Part shown: piece by piece, positions 6,399 to 12,917 of the stretch | Layout: each line of letters opens with the position of its first letter | Numbering within the stretch: position 1 is the first letter of the stretch | Source of the DNA: Pirellulaceae bacterium | GTDB lineage: Bacteria; Planctomycetota; Planctomycetia; Pirellulales; Pirellulaceae | Length of the DNA: 14,302 nucleotides | NCBI GenBank assembly: GCA_020846515.1 | Contig: JADLDX010000026.1 | Coordinates: 1 to 14,302 of the forward strand | Direction: 5' to 3' | Notes under the pieces: model-generated | Databases searched by the model: none | What the model saw: the letters and a program-made list of their open reading frames with translations, nothing else | What the model was told of the DNA's origin: nothing | Position numbers and translations under genes: made by a program

Positions 6399-7778
6399 AT
6401 GAAACGTTTTTCTAGTTGGCTCATGGGGGCGGTCATAGGAATCTGTGGTACCTGCTCTCTGGAAGCAAGTCCACAGTCGTCCATTGCGGCGACTCCTACT
6501 GAGTCGCAGGAGACGGACGAACCGTCACAGGCTCAGCCATCTGGCGGTCAGCAGCCGGCTAGCCAGGAGGTCGATGATAAAGCGTCCTCTAATACACAGC
6601 TTCCCAATAAGGCATTTTCAAATATCTCGTCCAAAATGAAATGGACAGGTACTCAGCCGCCCAGCATTTGGTTGGGAGTGGGACTGAAAGAGGTGACCGG
6701 CGACCTGGCGACCTATTTGGGCAGTAGCGAGGGTGTACTGATCGAGAGTGTTTTTCCGGACAGTCCCGCGGCGACAGCACAGCTGCAAGCCGGCGATGTC
6801 GTGATCGCCTTTGATGGAACGAAGATCCTTGGGCCAGCCGATTTCGTGAGCGCACTGCGAACGCTCGGCGATCGACACACTGGGAAGACCGAGCCAGTTG
6901 AGCAGGCAGACAAGGCAGACAAGGCAGATTCCCAGAACGCCTCGCCAACGTATCCACCAGTGCGGTTGACCATTATGCGACGTGGTCAAGAGATGACCAT
7001 TCCCGTCACACCTGCCGCGCGGCCTGAGCCGCTCAAGTTAGCGGAAGTGAACGAATTGGAAGCGAGCCAGCAGGGCGCTGACTTACTGTACTTTGGCAGG
7101 CCTTCGAAACTGTCGTTCAATTTCAATTTGCCCACGCATGAATCGCTAAACAAAGCGGTGATCATTAGTAGAGAGCGAGTCGGAGAGTCGACGGAGGTGC
7201 GTGTCATGCGCCAAGGCGATGGGCCGATTCGGATCACGGTCAAAGATAAAGACGGCGAGCGTGAGATTAGTGAAGCGGAGGTCGATCAACTGCCGGAAAA
7301 CGCGAGGAGCGCTGTCCAGCGTATCTTGAAGAGCCTGAAGTCGCAGGCTACGCAGCCGGCTAAAAAGAATCCCCAGCCTGAACAGTCCGACGCCAACGTG
7401 TCCAAACCAGAAGGTCAAGCTCGGATCCAAGACGACCAGCAAACCCAAGATGCCGTGCGCGAGCAGATCCAAAAAGCGCTGAAACAGGTAGGTGGCGCAA
7501 ATATCCAGATCGAAGCTAACTTGGTGTTGACTGACGCGTTGAAGCAATTGAGCGAGGCTGCGAATGTGATCGTCATCGAGCCGGCTGTATTGCAGGAAGC
7601 AGGTCAAGTGGCCCAGCGTTATCGTCAAATGGCTGACAAGTGGGCCCATTACGGCGTTCAGCAAGCCCAAGCGTTTGCGTCGTTGCCAGAGCAAGTCAAG
7701 CAGCTACATCAACAAATCGACGACCTGAAGAAACAGGTAGAACAATTACAGGCGGAGTTGAAGTCTAAATCCAAGTAG
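6399..7778 (+). CDS. Secreted PDZ-domain protein with C-terminal coiled coil
   Basis: A 459-residue exported protein. A signal peptide covers about 1-23 (basic MKR, hydrophobic core, cut near LEA-S; a Cys at 19 leaves a lipoprotein possible but the lipobox is poor). A Ser/Gln/Pro-rich linker follows to about 85. A PDZ domain spans about 88-205: IWLGVGLKEV at 90-99, GVLIESVFPDSPAATAQLQAG at 112-132, GDVVIAFDGTKI at 132-143, and a final strand ending at IPVT. It is split by a 30-residue low-complexity insertion at about 157-187. The middle part (about 210-310) has beta-strand character, then a Gln/Lys-rich linker, a helical region, and a terminal coiled coil at about 430-457 (QLHQQIDDLKKQVEQLQAEL). 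There is no protease domain and no Ser-protease GNSGG motif, so it is probably a binding or sensing protein. It is the third gene after the sigma and presumed anti-sigma genes, 104 bases downstream. Confidence 0.88.
   Translation: MKRFSSWLMGAVIGICGTCSLEASPQSSIAATPTESQETDEPSQAQPSGGQQPASQEVDDKASSNTQLPNKAFSNISSKMKWTGTQPPSIWLGVGLKEVTGDLATYLGSSEGVLIESVFPDSPAATAQLQAGDVVIAFDGTKILGPADFVSALRTLGDRHTGKTEPVEQADKADKADSQNASPTYPPVRLTIMRRGQEMTIPVTPAARPEPLKLAEVNELEASQQGADLLYFGRPSKLSFNFNLPTHESLNKAVIISRERVGESTEVRVMRQGDGPIRITVKDKDGEREISEAEVDQLPENARSAVQRILKSLKSQATQPAKKNPQPEQSDANVSKPEGQARIQDDQQTQDAVREQIQKALKQVGGANIQIEANLVLTDALKQLSEAANVIVIEPAVLQEAGQVAQRYRQMADKWAHYGVQQAQAFASLPEQVKQLHQQIDDLKKQVEQLQAELKSKSK
6905..6928 (+). 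repeat. 9-bp tandem repeat inside the PDZ gene
   Basis: GGCAGACAA occurs at 6905-6913 and 6914-6922, with a partial third copy to 6928. It encodes the repeated Ala-Asp-Lys in the low-complexity insertion of the PDZ domain. It is in frame, so copy-number changes would lengthen or shorten the loop without breaking the gene. Confidence 0.7.
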
Positions 7779-7816
7779 CCGTAGGCACCTAAGTCGCGTG
7801 TTGACTTGATGGTTAT

Positions 7817-7849
7817 TGCTAGCTGGCCAACTGGCATGGCCAGCTGGCA
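7817..7849. terminator. Strong hairpin after the PDZ gene, built from a 13-bp tandem repeat
   Basis: TGCTAGCTGGCCA (7817-7829) pairs with TGGCCAGCTGGCA (7837-7849) to give 13 bp with one G-T wobble and a 7-base loop. The same bases also read as a direct repeat, TGGCCAACTGGCA at 7824-7836 and TGGCCAGCTGGCA at 7837-7849 (one mismatch). It lies 38 bases after the PDZ stop and probably ends or stabilises the operon transcript. GGGGG rather than a T-run follows, so it is not a classic intrinsic terminator. Confidence 0.5.
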
Positions 7850-7941
7850 TGGGGGTAACACGCTTCAGATCTGTCTTTTCAGTGTTGGGGCGAACTGCTA
7901 GAGTCCCCAGCGCGGGAATTGGCCTTGGTTGAAAAACTGTC

Positions 7942-7961
7942 GGCGAGTCGTACGGCTCGCC
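7942..7961. other. Hairpin with 8-bp stem upstream of the YihY gene
   Basis: GGCGAGTC (7942-7949), loop GTAC, GGCTCGCC (7954-7961) form an 8-bp stem with one G-T wobble. It lies in the gap before the likely start of the membrane-protein gene and argues against a TTG start at 7929, which would place it in coding sequence. Confidence 0.5.
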
Positions 7962-8069
7962 CACTACTTTGGGCTACGATCGTTGAATTTTTTTGCCAAT
8001 TGGGATAATGCTGACCAGCCAGCAACTGTGCCGCTGCCACCGCCAAGCGACTTAGCGTTGGACGAGTCT

Positions 8070-9263
8070 ATGCCGTCCAAAACTATAAGCTCAGTTGATG
8101 GAGTGCCGGCCGCTGCGCGGCGCTGGACGACTGCCGCACGAATAGCTGATTTGGGAGCCAAGTCGCGACGTACATTGAACGATTGGGCGCCGCCTGGTCC
8201 CTTGCGTATGACGGTGCCAGAGGTGCCCGTGCAGGCCGCAGCCAACTTTTCCCTGGGGTATGGCAAACAGGTCATCATGGGCGTGATCGCCGCGGCACGG
8301 AAGTGGCAAGATGACGATGCCAGTGCGATGGCCGCTGGCGTGGCCTATTACCTGGCCTTATCGCTGTTTCCGATGTTGATCCTGCTGACAGCAGGTTTAG
8401 GTCTGGTCTTTCGTTTTACAAGTATTGGCCACGACGCTGAACTGCAGATATTGGCGGTAGTGGCTGAGCACGGCTCAGAGACATTGGGAAACCAAGTCGA
8501 AGAAGTGCTTTCGCAGATGCGCGAGCATTCCCTGGTCAGCGGCCCGCTGGGATTATTCACTGCCGTGTTGGCAGCCATCGGTGTCTTCTATCAATTTGAG
8601 CGTGCGTTTGACCGTATCTGGTGCTATAAGGCTCGACAAGACGCCAATTGGTGGGCCGCGTGTAAACGCATTGTTCGTCAACGGTTATCGGCCTTTTGTT
8701 TATTGGGCTGTGTTGGATTGGCCATCGTCCTGGTCATGCTGGTCAATTTGGTGGTCGGCTTTGTGCAAGACTGGATGATCCGGCTGCGCATTCCCGGCAG
8801 CAGCTTCATCAGTGCCCTCGACGCGTGTATGACTTTGATCCTGAACGCCGTGGTTTTCGGACTCCTGTATCGTTGGTTGCCTAAACGCAAGATCCAATGG
8901 TCCGATGCGCTGCGCGGGGGATTGCTGGCCGCTGTGGTCTGGGAAGTTGGCCGCCAACTCTTGGGTGCGGTCTTGATCGGCGTACGATACACCACAGCTT
9001 ATGGTGCCATCGGCTCGTTTATCGCCATGTTGCTCTGGTGTTATTGGGGGGTGTCGATTGTGTTTTTCGGAGCAGAGTATGCTCAAGTGCTCTACGATGA
9101 TCGCCGCAGTCGGAAAGAAGCCGCCGACCCACGTGATCGGGCCGCGCTGGCGGCCGCTCCAACCGACGTCTCTGAGGCCCAATCGCCCGAATCTATCTCT
9201 AAACCGACGTCTCACGCCTCGCCACGTTCAACCTCGCCATCTTCAGCCTCGATTGCCGCTTAG
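8070..9263 (+). CDS. YihY/BrkB (virulence factor BrkB) family membrane protein
   Basis: A 397-residue inner-membrane protein. The family signature WQDDDASAMAAGVAYYLALS lies at about 79-98, directly before the first of six transmembrane helices at roughly 89-114, 158-176, 207-231, 249-267, 280-303 and 314-337. The last ends in the conserved GAEYAQVLYDD at 334-344. The family (once annotated as RNase BN) has no settled biochemical function; transport or envelope roles have been suggested. About 75 residues precede the domain and a polar tail of 50 residues rich in Ser, Pro and Ala follows it. The start is uncertain: the frame is open back to a TTG at 7929, but that region carries a hairpin and lacks domain character. 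ATG 8070 has GGACGAG upstream; ATG 8208 is a further option. Confidence 0.9.
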   Translation: MPSKTISSVDGVPAAARRWTTAARIADLGAKSRRTLNDWAPPGPLRMTVPEVPVQAAANFSLGYGKQVIMGVIAAARKWQDDDASAMAAGVAYYLALSLFPMLILLTAGLGLVFRFTSIGHDAELQILAVVAEHGSETLGNQVEEVLSQMREHSLVSGPLGLFTAVLAAIGVFYQFERAFDRIWCYKARQDANWWAACKRIVRQRLSAFCLLGCVGLAIVLVMLVNLVVGFVQDWMIRLRIPGSSFISALDACMTLILNAVVFGLLYRWLPKRKIQWSDALRGGLLAAVVWEVGRQLLGAVLIGVRYTTAYGAIGSFIAMLLWCYWGVSIVFFGAEYAQVLYDDRRSRKEAADPRDRAALAAAPTDVSEAQSPESISKPTSHASPRSTSPSSASIAA

Positions 9264-9329
9264 GCTGGCCCAAGCTCGCCTAAATAAAGCCAGTTCTGGT
9301 CTGCCTCAGGACATTAGGATGCTGGGGCA

Positions 9330-9872
9330 TCAATACTTTTGGTCACGAATGGCACGTTTACCGCTGGGCATCTGAGCGTATACAGTCAGCATGCGCATCG
9401 GCACGATGGTCGGTCGATACGGTTGATTTCCAGAGGTTCGAAAGAAAGCCAATGGCACTCGAAAGTCGCTGCGGGCTTCCACCGGATCAGGCAAATAGAA
9501 ATAGAACTGCTTGTTGATCGCCATCGATACATTCGTCCAGCGACTGTCCGTGGAGTTGCGAATGCGTACGCCGGGCATCAGTTTGACTTCCGTGGAATTG
9601 GGTGGCCAAGGTACGGGTTCAAAGTTTACTTCGACCGGCAGGTCGGGTTCGGCACTTTCAGGGATGGCTATCCACACAGTCGCCGCCAGGGCCACGGGTA
9701 TCAAAGTAACTGCGATCAAGCTGACGGTCAGCCAGCGTCGAGACAAGAGGATACCGGGCGGCTGTTGGCGTTCATTCACCGTTTGACCTGTCGAGGGAAC
9801 GCTGTTATCTGAGCCGCTGTTATCTGAGTCGTTGTACTGGGGTTGCAAGGAGCACCTGCGAAAAAGAATCAA
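9330..9872 (-). CDS. Small membrane-anchored protein of unknown function
   Basis: A 180-residue frame with one hydrophobic segment at about 47-70 (preceded by SRRW), then an outer domain of about 110 residues that looks beta-rich. I do not recognise the family. The outer domain contains GVRIRNSTDSRWTNVSMAIN, FYFYLPDP, VPLAFFRTSGN and the ending MPSGKRAIRDQKY, the kind of ordered pattern expected of a folded conserved protein. The reported start is a TTG at 9872 with no ribosome-binding site; a GTG at 9779 (protein of 149 residues starting VNERQQ) is an equally good choice. In the second case the SDNS-repeat region would be untranslated. It is convergent with the YihY gene and divergent from the Tat-signal gene. 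Confidence 0.65.
   Translation of the reverse strand: MILFRRCSLQPQYNDSDNSGSDNSVPSTGQTVNERQQPPGILLSRRWLTVSLIAVTLIPVALAATVWIAIPESAEPDLPVEVNFEPVPWPPNSTEVKLMPGVRIRNSTDSRWTNVSMAINKQFYFYLPDPVEARSDFRVPLAFFRTSGNQPYRPTIVPMRMLTVYAQMPSGKRAIRDQKY
9800..9828. repeat. 14-bp direct repeat near the start of the small membrane protein gene
   Basis: CGCTGTTATCTGAG occurs exactly at 9800-9813 and 9815-9828, a 15-base period. On the minus strand it would encode SDNSGSDNS in the N-terminal tail if the TTG start is used; otherwise it lies in the leader. Confidence 0.7.
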
Positions 9873-9874
9873 GT

Positions 9875-9896
9875 CAATAATGTGGCCTCATTATTG
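9875..9896. promoter_or_regulatory. Perfect inverted repeat between divergent genes (operator-like)
   Basis: CAATAATG (9875-9882) and CATTATTG (9889-9896) are exact reverse complements around a 6-base spacer. The AT-rich arms and the position between a leftward and a rightward gene suggest a binding site for a dimeric regulator. It lies 103 bases before the ATG at 9999 and directly next to, or 96 bases upstream of, the minus-strand start, depending on which start is right. Confidence 0.45.
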
Positions 9897-9998
9897 CAAA
9901 CTGGATTGCATGTCGGGCCGGTAAATCAGACACTGAGGGTGGAAATACCCCCCAGTCTTTCGCTGCAGCGCCCGCTACCCCATTCCTGGAGATATGTC

Positions 9999-11528
9999 AT
10001 GGCTCGTGCGGATCGTCGTCGCTTTGTGTTTAGTTCCATGGTCGGCTCCTCGGCTGTAGCGTCTGGCCTGGCTACCGGTTTGGGAACAGCGGGTGGCTGG
10101 TTGGCGGGCCTGCCTGAGTTGCGGGCCGAGGACGTGCAGTTGGAGGCAGGTGCCGTTCAGTTTCGACAGGAGATCGAGCCGCTGGTGCGCTTGATTGAAG
10201 CTTCATCGCGTGAGACGGTCCTGGATAAAGTGCTGGCGGAAGTTCATGCTGGTCGGACCTATCGCGAACTGCTGGCGGCCATGTTTTTGGCTGGTATTCG
10301 CAATGTGCAACCGCGACCAGCGGTCGGTTTCAAGTTCCATTGTGTACTAGCGGTTTACGCCACGCATCAAGCCAGTATGGCTGCGCTGGATAACGAACGT
10401 TGGTTACCGCTGTTGTGGGCCATCGATAACTTCAAATCTGCCCAAGCCACCGATGTTCGCGAAGGCAATTGGACGATGGCCAAGGTGGATGAAAGCCGTT
10501 TGCCGACAGCCGAAAAATCGCTGGCCGCTTTGGCAGAGGCATTGGAGAACTGGGACGTCGAAGCCGCTGACGCAGCGGCCGCTGCTGCCGCGCGTACTGC
10601 TTCGCGCAGTCAACTCCTGGACATCATGGCACGTTACGCCAGTCGCGATTTTCGTAGCATTGGACACAAAGCCATCTACGTGGCCGCCGCGTTTCGAACT
10701 CTGGAGGTTATCGGCTGGGAACACGCCGAACCAATCGTGCGATCGTTGGCCTACGCAATACTGAACCACCAAGGCGACGAGAATCCATCCAAGCACGATT
10801 ATGCGGTGGATCGCGCCGGTCGTGAAAACTGGCAGTTGGCCAGTACGTGGACAACACCCTGGCAAGTGGGCCGCATCGACTCGCCCGCTACGCTTGATCT
10901 GCTGAAGATGTTACGTTCGACCGAGCCAACGGCCGCCTCAAAGGTGGCGCTGGAGTGTATTAACGGTGGAGTGCATCCGCGCAGTGTCAGCGATGCAGTT
11001 TCATTAGCATCGGCCGAATTGGTAATGCGGCAGCCGGGCATTGTGCCCCTTCACGCTGTTACCACCACCAACGCGCTGACCTATCTGGCGGCCAGCGTGG
11101 CCGATGAGCGTTTGCGGAAATGGCTACTGCTGCAAAACGTAGCCTTTCTGAGTCACTTTACCGAAGCTGCCAAAGCTCGAGGTAAACTGCCCGAGAACAA
11201 CATCGATGCGCTGGAGGCCAAACAATCGACACCGCCTGCGGTTGAGAGTGTGTTTGGCGATTTGGCCAGCGATAAAGCCGCCTCTGCCAACGCGATATTC
11301 CAACTGGCACAAGATCCGGCCTCAGCGTACGAGGTGGTCCGGGCTGCCCGCCACCTGGTGTTCCTGAAAGGCACGGATGCCCACGACTATAAATTCAGTT
11401 CGGCCGCACTGGAGGATTATCAATTGATCAGCCCCAAGTGGCGGGCGCATTATCTGGCCGGCTGTAGCTACCTGTTCAAGAATGCGAACGACAAAACCAG
11501 CCCGCTGGCCAAACGGGCTGGTATTTAA
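9999..11528 (+). CDS. Tat-signal protein of unknown family
   Basis: A 509-residue protein. The N-terminus ADRRRFVFSSMVGSSAVASG carries a twin-arginine motif (RRRFVF) before a weakly hydrophobic stretch to about 40, so export in folded form, possibly with a cofactor, is likely. I do not recognise the mature domain. It is mostly alpha-helical and rich in conserved-looking His: FKFHCVLAVYATHQA at 112-126, IGHKAIYVAAAFRTLEVIGW at 221-240, EHAEPIVRSLAYAILNH at 241-257, KHDY at 265-268, LHAVTTTNALTYL at 351-363 and GTDAHDYKFSSAALEDY at 458-474. The pattern recalls His-rich helical oxidase-like folds such as questin-oxidase-like proteins, but that is only a guess. The ATG at 9999 has GGAG 7 bases upstream and places the Tat motif at the N-terminus; the frame is open back to 9843 without good starts. 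A terminator-like hairpin follows directly. Confidence 0.85.
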   Translation: MARADRRRFVFSSMVGSSAVASGLATGLGTAGGWLAGLPELRAEDVQLEAGAVQFRQEIEPLVRLIEASSRETVLDKVLAEVHAGRTYRELLAAMFLAGIRNVQPRPAVGFKFHCVLAVYATHQASMAALDNERWLPLLWAIDNFKSAQATDVREGNWTMAKVDESRLPTAEKSLAALAEALENWDVEAADAAAAAAARTASRSQLLDIMARYASRDFRSIGHKAIYVAAAFRTLEVIGWEHAEPIVRSLAYAILNHQGDENPSKHDYAVDRAGRENWQLASTWTTPWQVGRIDSPATLDLLKMLRSTEPTAASKVALECINGGVHPRSVSDAVSLASAELVMRQPGIVPLHAVTTTNALTYLAASVADERLRKWLLLQNVAFLSHFTEAAKARGKLPENNIDALEAKQSTPPAVESVFGDLASDKAASANAIFQLAQDPASAYEVVRAARHLVFLKGTDAHDYKFSSAALEDYQLISPKWRAHYLAGCSYLFKNANDKTSPLAKRAGI

Positions 11529-11564
11529 GCGAGTCTCAAAAGAGTTCGCTGAGACACTTTTATT
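11528..11564 (+). terminator. Terminator-like structure after the Tat-signal gene
   Basis: GTCTCA (11533-11538) and TGAGAC (11550-11555) form a hairpin followed by ACTTTTATT, a fair intrinsic terminator starting at the stop codon. An overlapping alternative stem uses AGCGA (11528-11532) with TCGCT (11546-11550) plus CTC/GAG around an AAAA loop. The two stems exclude each other. Confidence 0.5.
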
Positions 11565-11610
11565 GACCAGATGCCAGGCGCGTCGACATGTCCGATTCGC
11601 GAGTGAGACA

Positions 11611-11673
11611 TACCGGAGGGCTGGCGCCCTTCCGCTTACAATTTTAGCGGCACGGCGCAAGCCGTCCGGTGCC
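11611..11673. repeat. Structured spacer with two hairpins (REP-like)
   Basis: GGAGGGC (11615-11621), loop TGGC and GCCCTTC (11626-11632) form a 7-bp stem with one wobble. Fifteen bases later ACGGC (11652-11656), a GCAA (GNRA-type) loop and GCCGT (11661-11665) form a second, which can be lengthened by GGC (11649-11651) / GCC (11671-11673) across a bulge. The pair lies between the convergent Tat-signal and phosphatase genes. It may be a dispersed genomic repeat or a bidirectional transcript end. Confidence 0.4.
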
Positions 11674-11700
11674 TTAGCCAGGGCGACATATCGACGTGCT

Positions 11701-12456
11701 TTATTTCCAAACGACTTTTTGACTCCCCTGGGCACATTGCCAAATGTGCCGGGAGTGGATGTCCATGGCGGTCAGGTATCCGCCCAATCCACATCCCGTG
11801 TCCAGGCATCTCAGAAACCCAAAATCGACCACCCGACCCAATAGGTTCGGCGTGTGACCGACGATGGCCGTTTTTCCTGAACAGTGCGGGCGAACGGTTC
11901 GTTCGCTTAACCCCAGCCAGCGAAGCTCGATCGATGTCTGCTCACTCAGCGGCAAATCGGCGTCGTAGCCAGCGTGCGTAAAGAAGAATTCCCCGGATTC
12001 CCACCAGGCGACGGCCGACTCCAAGAACTGCCAATGCTCGGCCGGAATCTTGCTCAGGTCCTCTTGTTCATGCGTAAAGTCAACCGCGTTATTGGACTCA
12101 GCGGGGGAGCACGCTCCAGCAGACGCCAAGGTTTTCGCAGGGTACGAGTTCAGGGTGGCTGCACCACCCATCGACAGCCACCGCCGAAACGCGTTGAAGT
12201 CTTCTCGGGCGGCTAACATCTCCTCCTCATGGTTTCCCAGGACAATCACAAGCTGTGTTTCGGTTTGGAGGCGTATCAGGCGATCGATGACCTGCCGCGT
12301 CGCTGGTCCTCGGTTCACAAAATCACCCAAGATTACCAGATGGTCTGCGGCCGTCAGCTGAATAGCGTCCAGCACGGCTTCCAAGGCAGTTAGACAGCCA
12401 TGGATGTCGCCGATAGCCAGCAATCTCCCGTGAGCCTTAGTTTGGGCAGGCACCAT
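11701..12456 (-). CDS. PPP-family metallophosphatase (serine/threonine phosphatase-like)
   Basis: A 251-residue calcineurin-like phosphoesterase of the PPP type, related to bacterial PrpA/PrpB and lambda phosphatase. The two-metal site motifs are in order: GDIHG at 16-20, GDFVNRG at 44-50, GNHE at 74-77, HAG at 161-163 and GHTP at 200-203, with a final LDTGCG at 218-223. Asn replaces the usual Asp in GDxVDRG; the other ligands are intact, so activity is expected. Substrates could be phosphoproteins or small phosphate esters such as dinucleoside polyphosphates. It is cytoplasmic, with no signal or membrane segment. ATG 12456 puts the first motif at residue 16, normal for the family. A GTG at 12558 would add 34 residues without character. 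Neither has a good ribosome-binding site. It stands alone, convergent with the Tat-signal gene. Confidence 0.9.
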   Translation of the reverse strand: MVPAQTKAHGRLLAIGDIHGCLTALEAVLDAIQLTAADHLVILGDFVNRGPATRQVIDRLIRLQTETQLVIVLGNHEEEMLAAREDFNAFRRWLSMGGAATLNSYPAKTLASAGACSPAESNNAVDFTHEQEDLSKIPAEHWQFLESAVAWWESGEFFFTHAGYDADLPLSEQTSIELRWLGLSERTVRPHCSGKTAIVGHTPNLLGRVVDFGFLRCLDTGCGLGGYLTAMDIHSRHIWQCAQGSQKVVWK

Positions 12457-12668
12457 TATTGGGGTGCTTTCGCATCGAGCGCCAAAATCATCTACGTCTT
12501 TCGGGAGATTGTTGAGCTGGTAGGGCCTTATTTGCTGGTGAATCCCCCAGCTTAACACAGAGTCGCTTTGGACATGGAACTTTTGCCCCCTGGTGGGACT
12601 CCAAAGCCACTGTCAGAGAGCGCTTAGTGGATTTTACGATTATGACGGCTCTAGAGTTTGCCGGACCA

Positions 12669-12700
12669 TTATAACCGGGACCTGTGTGTTCCGGTTGTAG
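12669..12700. other. 12-bp hairpin upstream of the large extracellular protein gene
   Basis: Bases 12669-12680 pair with 12689-12700: nine Watson-Crick pairs including AACCGG/CCGGTT, three G-T wobbles and an 8-base loop. A second nested hairpin follows at 12710-12737 (CGGG/CCCG outside CCTCC-AGC-GGAGG). Together they could fold the 5' leader of the downstream mRNA. Confidence 0.45.
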
Positions 12701-12804
12701 GACCCCCGACGGGACACTCCTCCAGCGGAGGTGCCCGCGAAGCTTGCGTTTCGTTGCAAACTACTCGACCCCGATTAAAATCCAACGGTGAGGCTCTCAT
12801 TTTG

Positions 12805-12831
12805 CCCATTTATCCCATTCGCCCCATTCGA
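12805..12831 (+). repeat. Three 9-bp direct repeats (CCCATT core)
   Basis: CCCATTTAT, CCCATTCGC and CCCATTCGA follow each other without gaps at 12805, 12814 and 12823. They end 86 bases before the ATG at 12918. Regular spacing near one helical turn could mark a protein-binding array, or it may be a chance microrepeat. Confidence 0.5.
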
Positions 12832-12917
12832 ACAAAAGAAGTCGAAGGGTGGTGAGTGGGTTCCATACGGACTATTCGGTTCGCTGTGCTTCCAGCGCTC
12901 CTGCGAGAGGTTGATTC

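Larger units (their letters stand above)
12457..12917. other. Gene-free divergent region with hairpins and a short tandem repeat
   Basis: About 460 bases between the phosphatase and the large extracellular protein gene. It contains two hairpins (12669-12700 and 12710-12737), a minus-strand TATAAT at 12668-12673 without a good -35, and three 9-bp direct repeats at 12805-12831. Small reading frames here show no protein character. It probably holds both promoters and a long leader for the large gene. Confidence 0.5.

Noticed and set aside
7146..7694. Long antisense frame (182 codons) opposite the PDZ gene, and similar long antisense frames elsewhere
   Set aside because: They mirror strongly supported genes on the other strand and show no motifs, signal peptides or ribosome-binding sites.
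12658..12855. 65-codon frame with repeated PIYPIRPIR in the gene-free region
   Set aside because: It starts with TTG, spans two hairpins and the 9-bp repeat, and looks like translated non-coding DNA.
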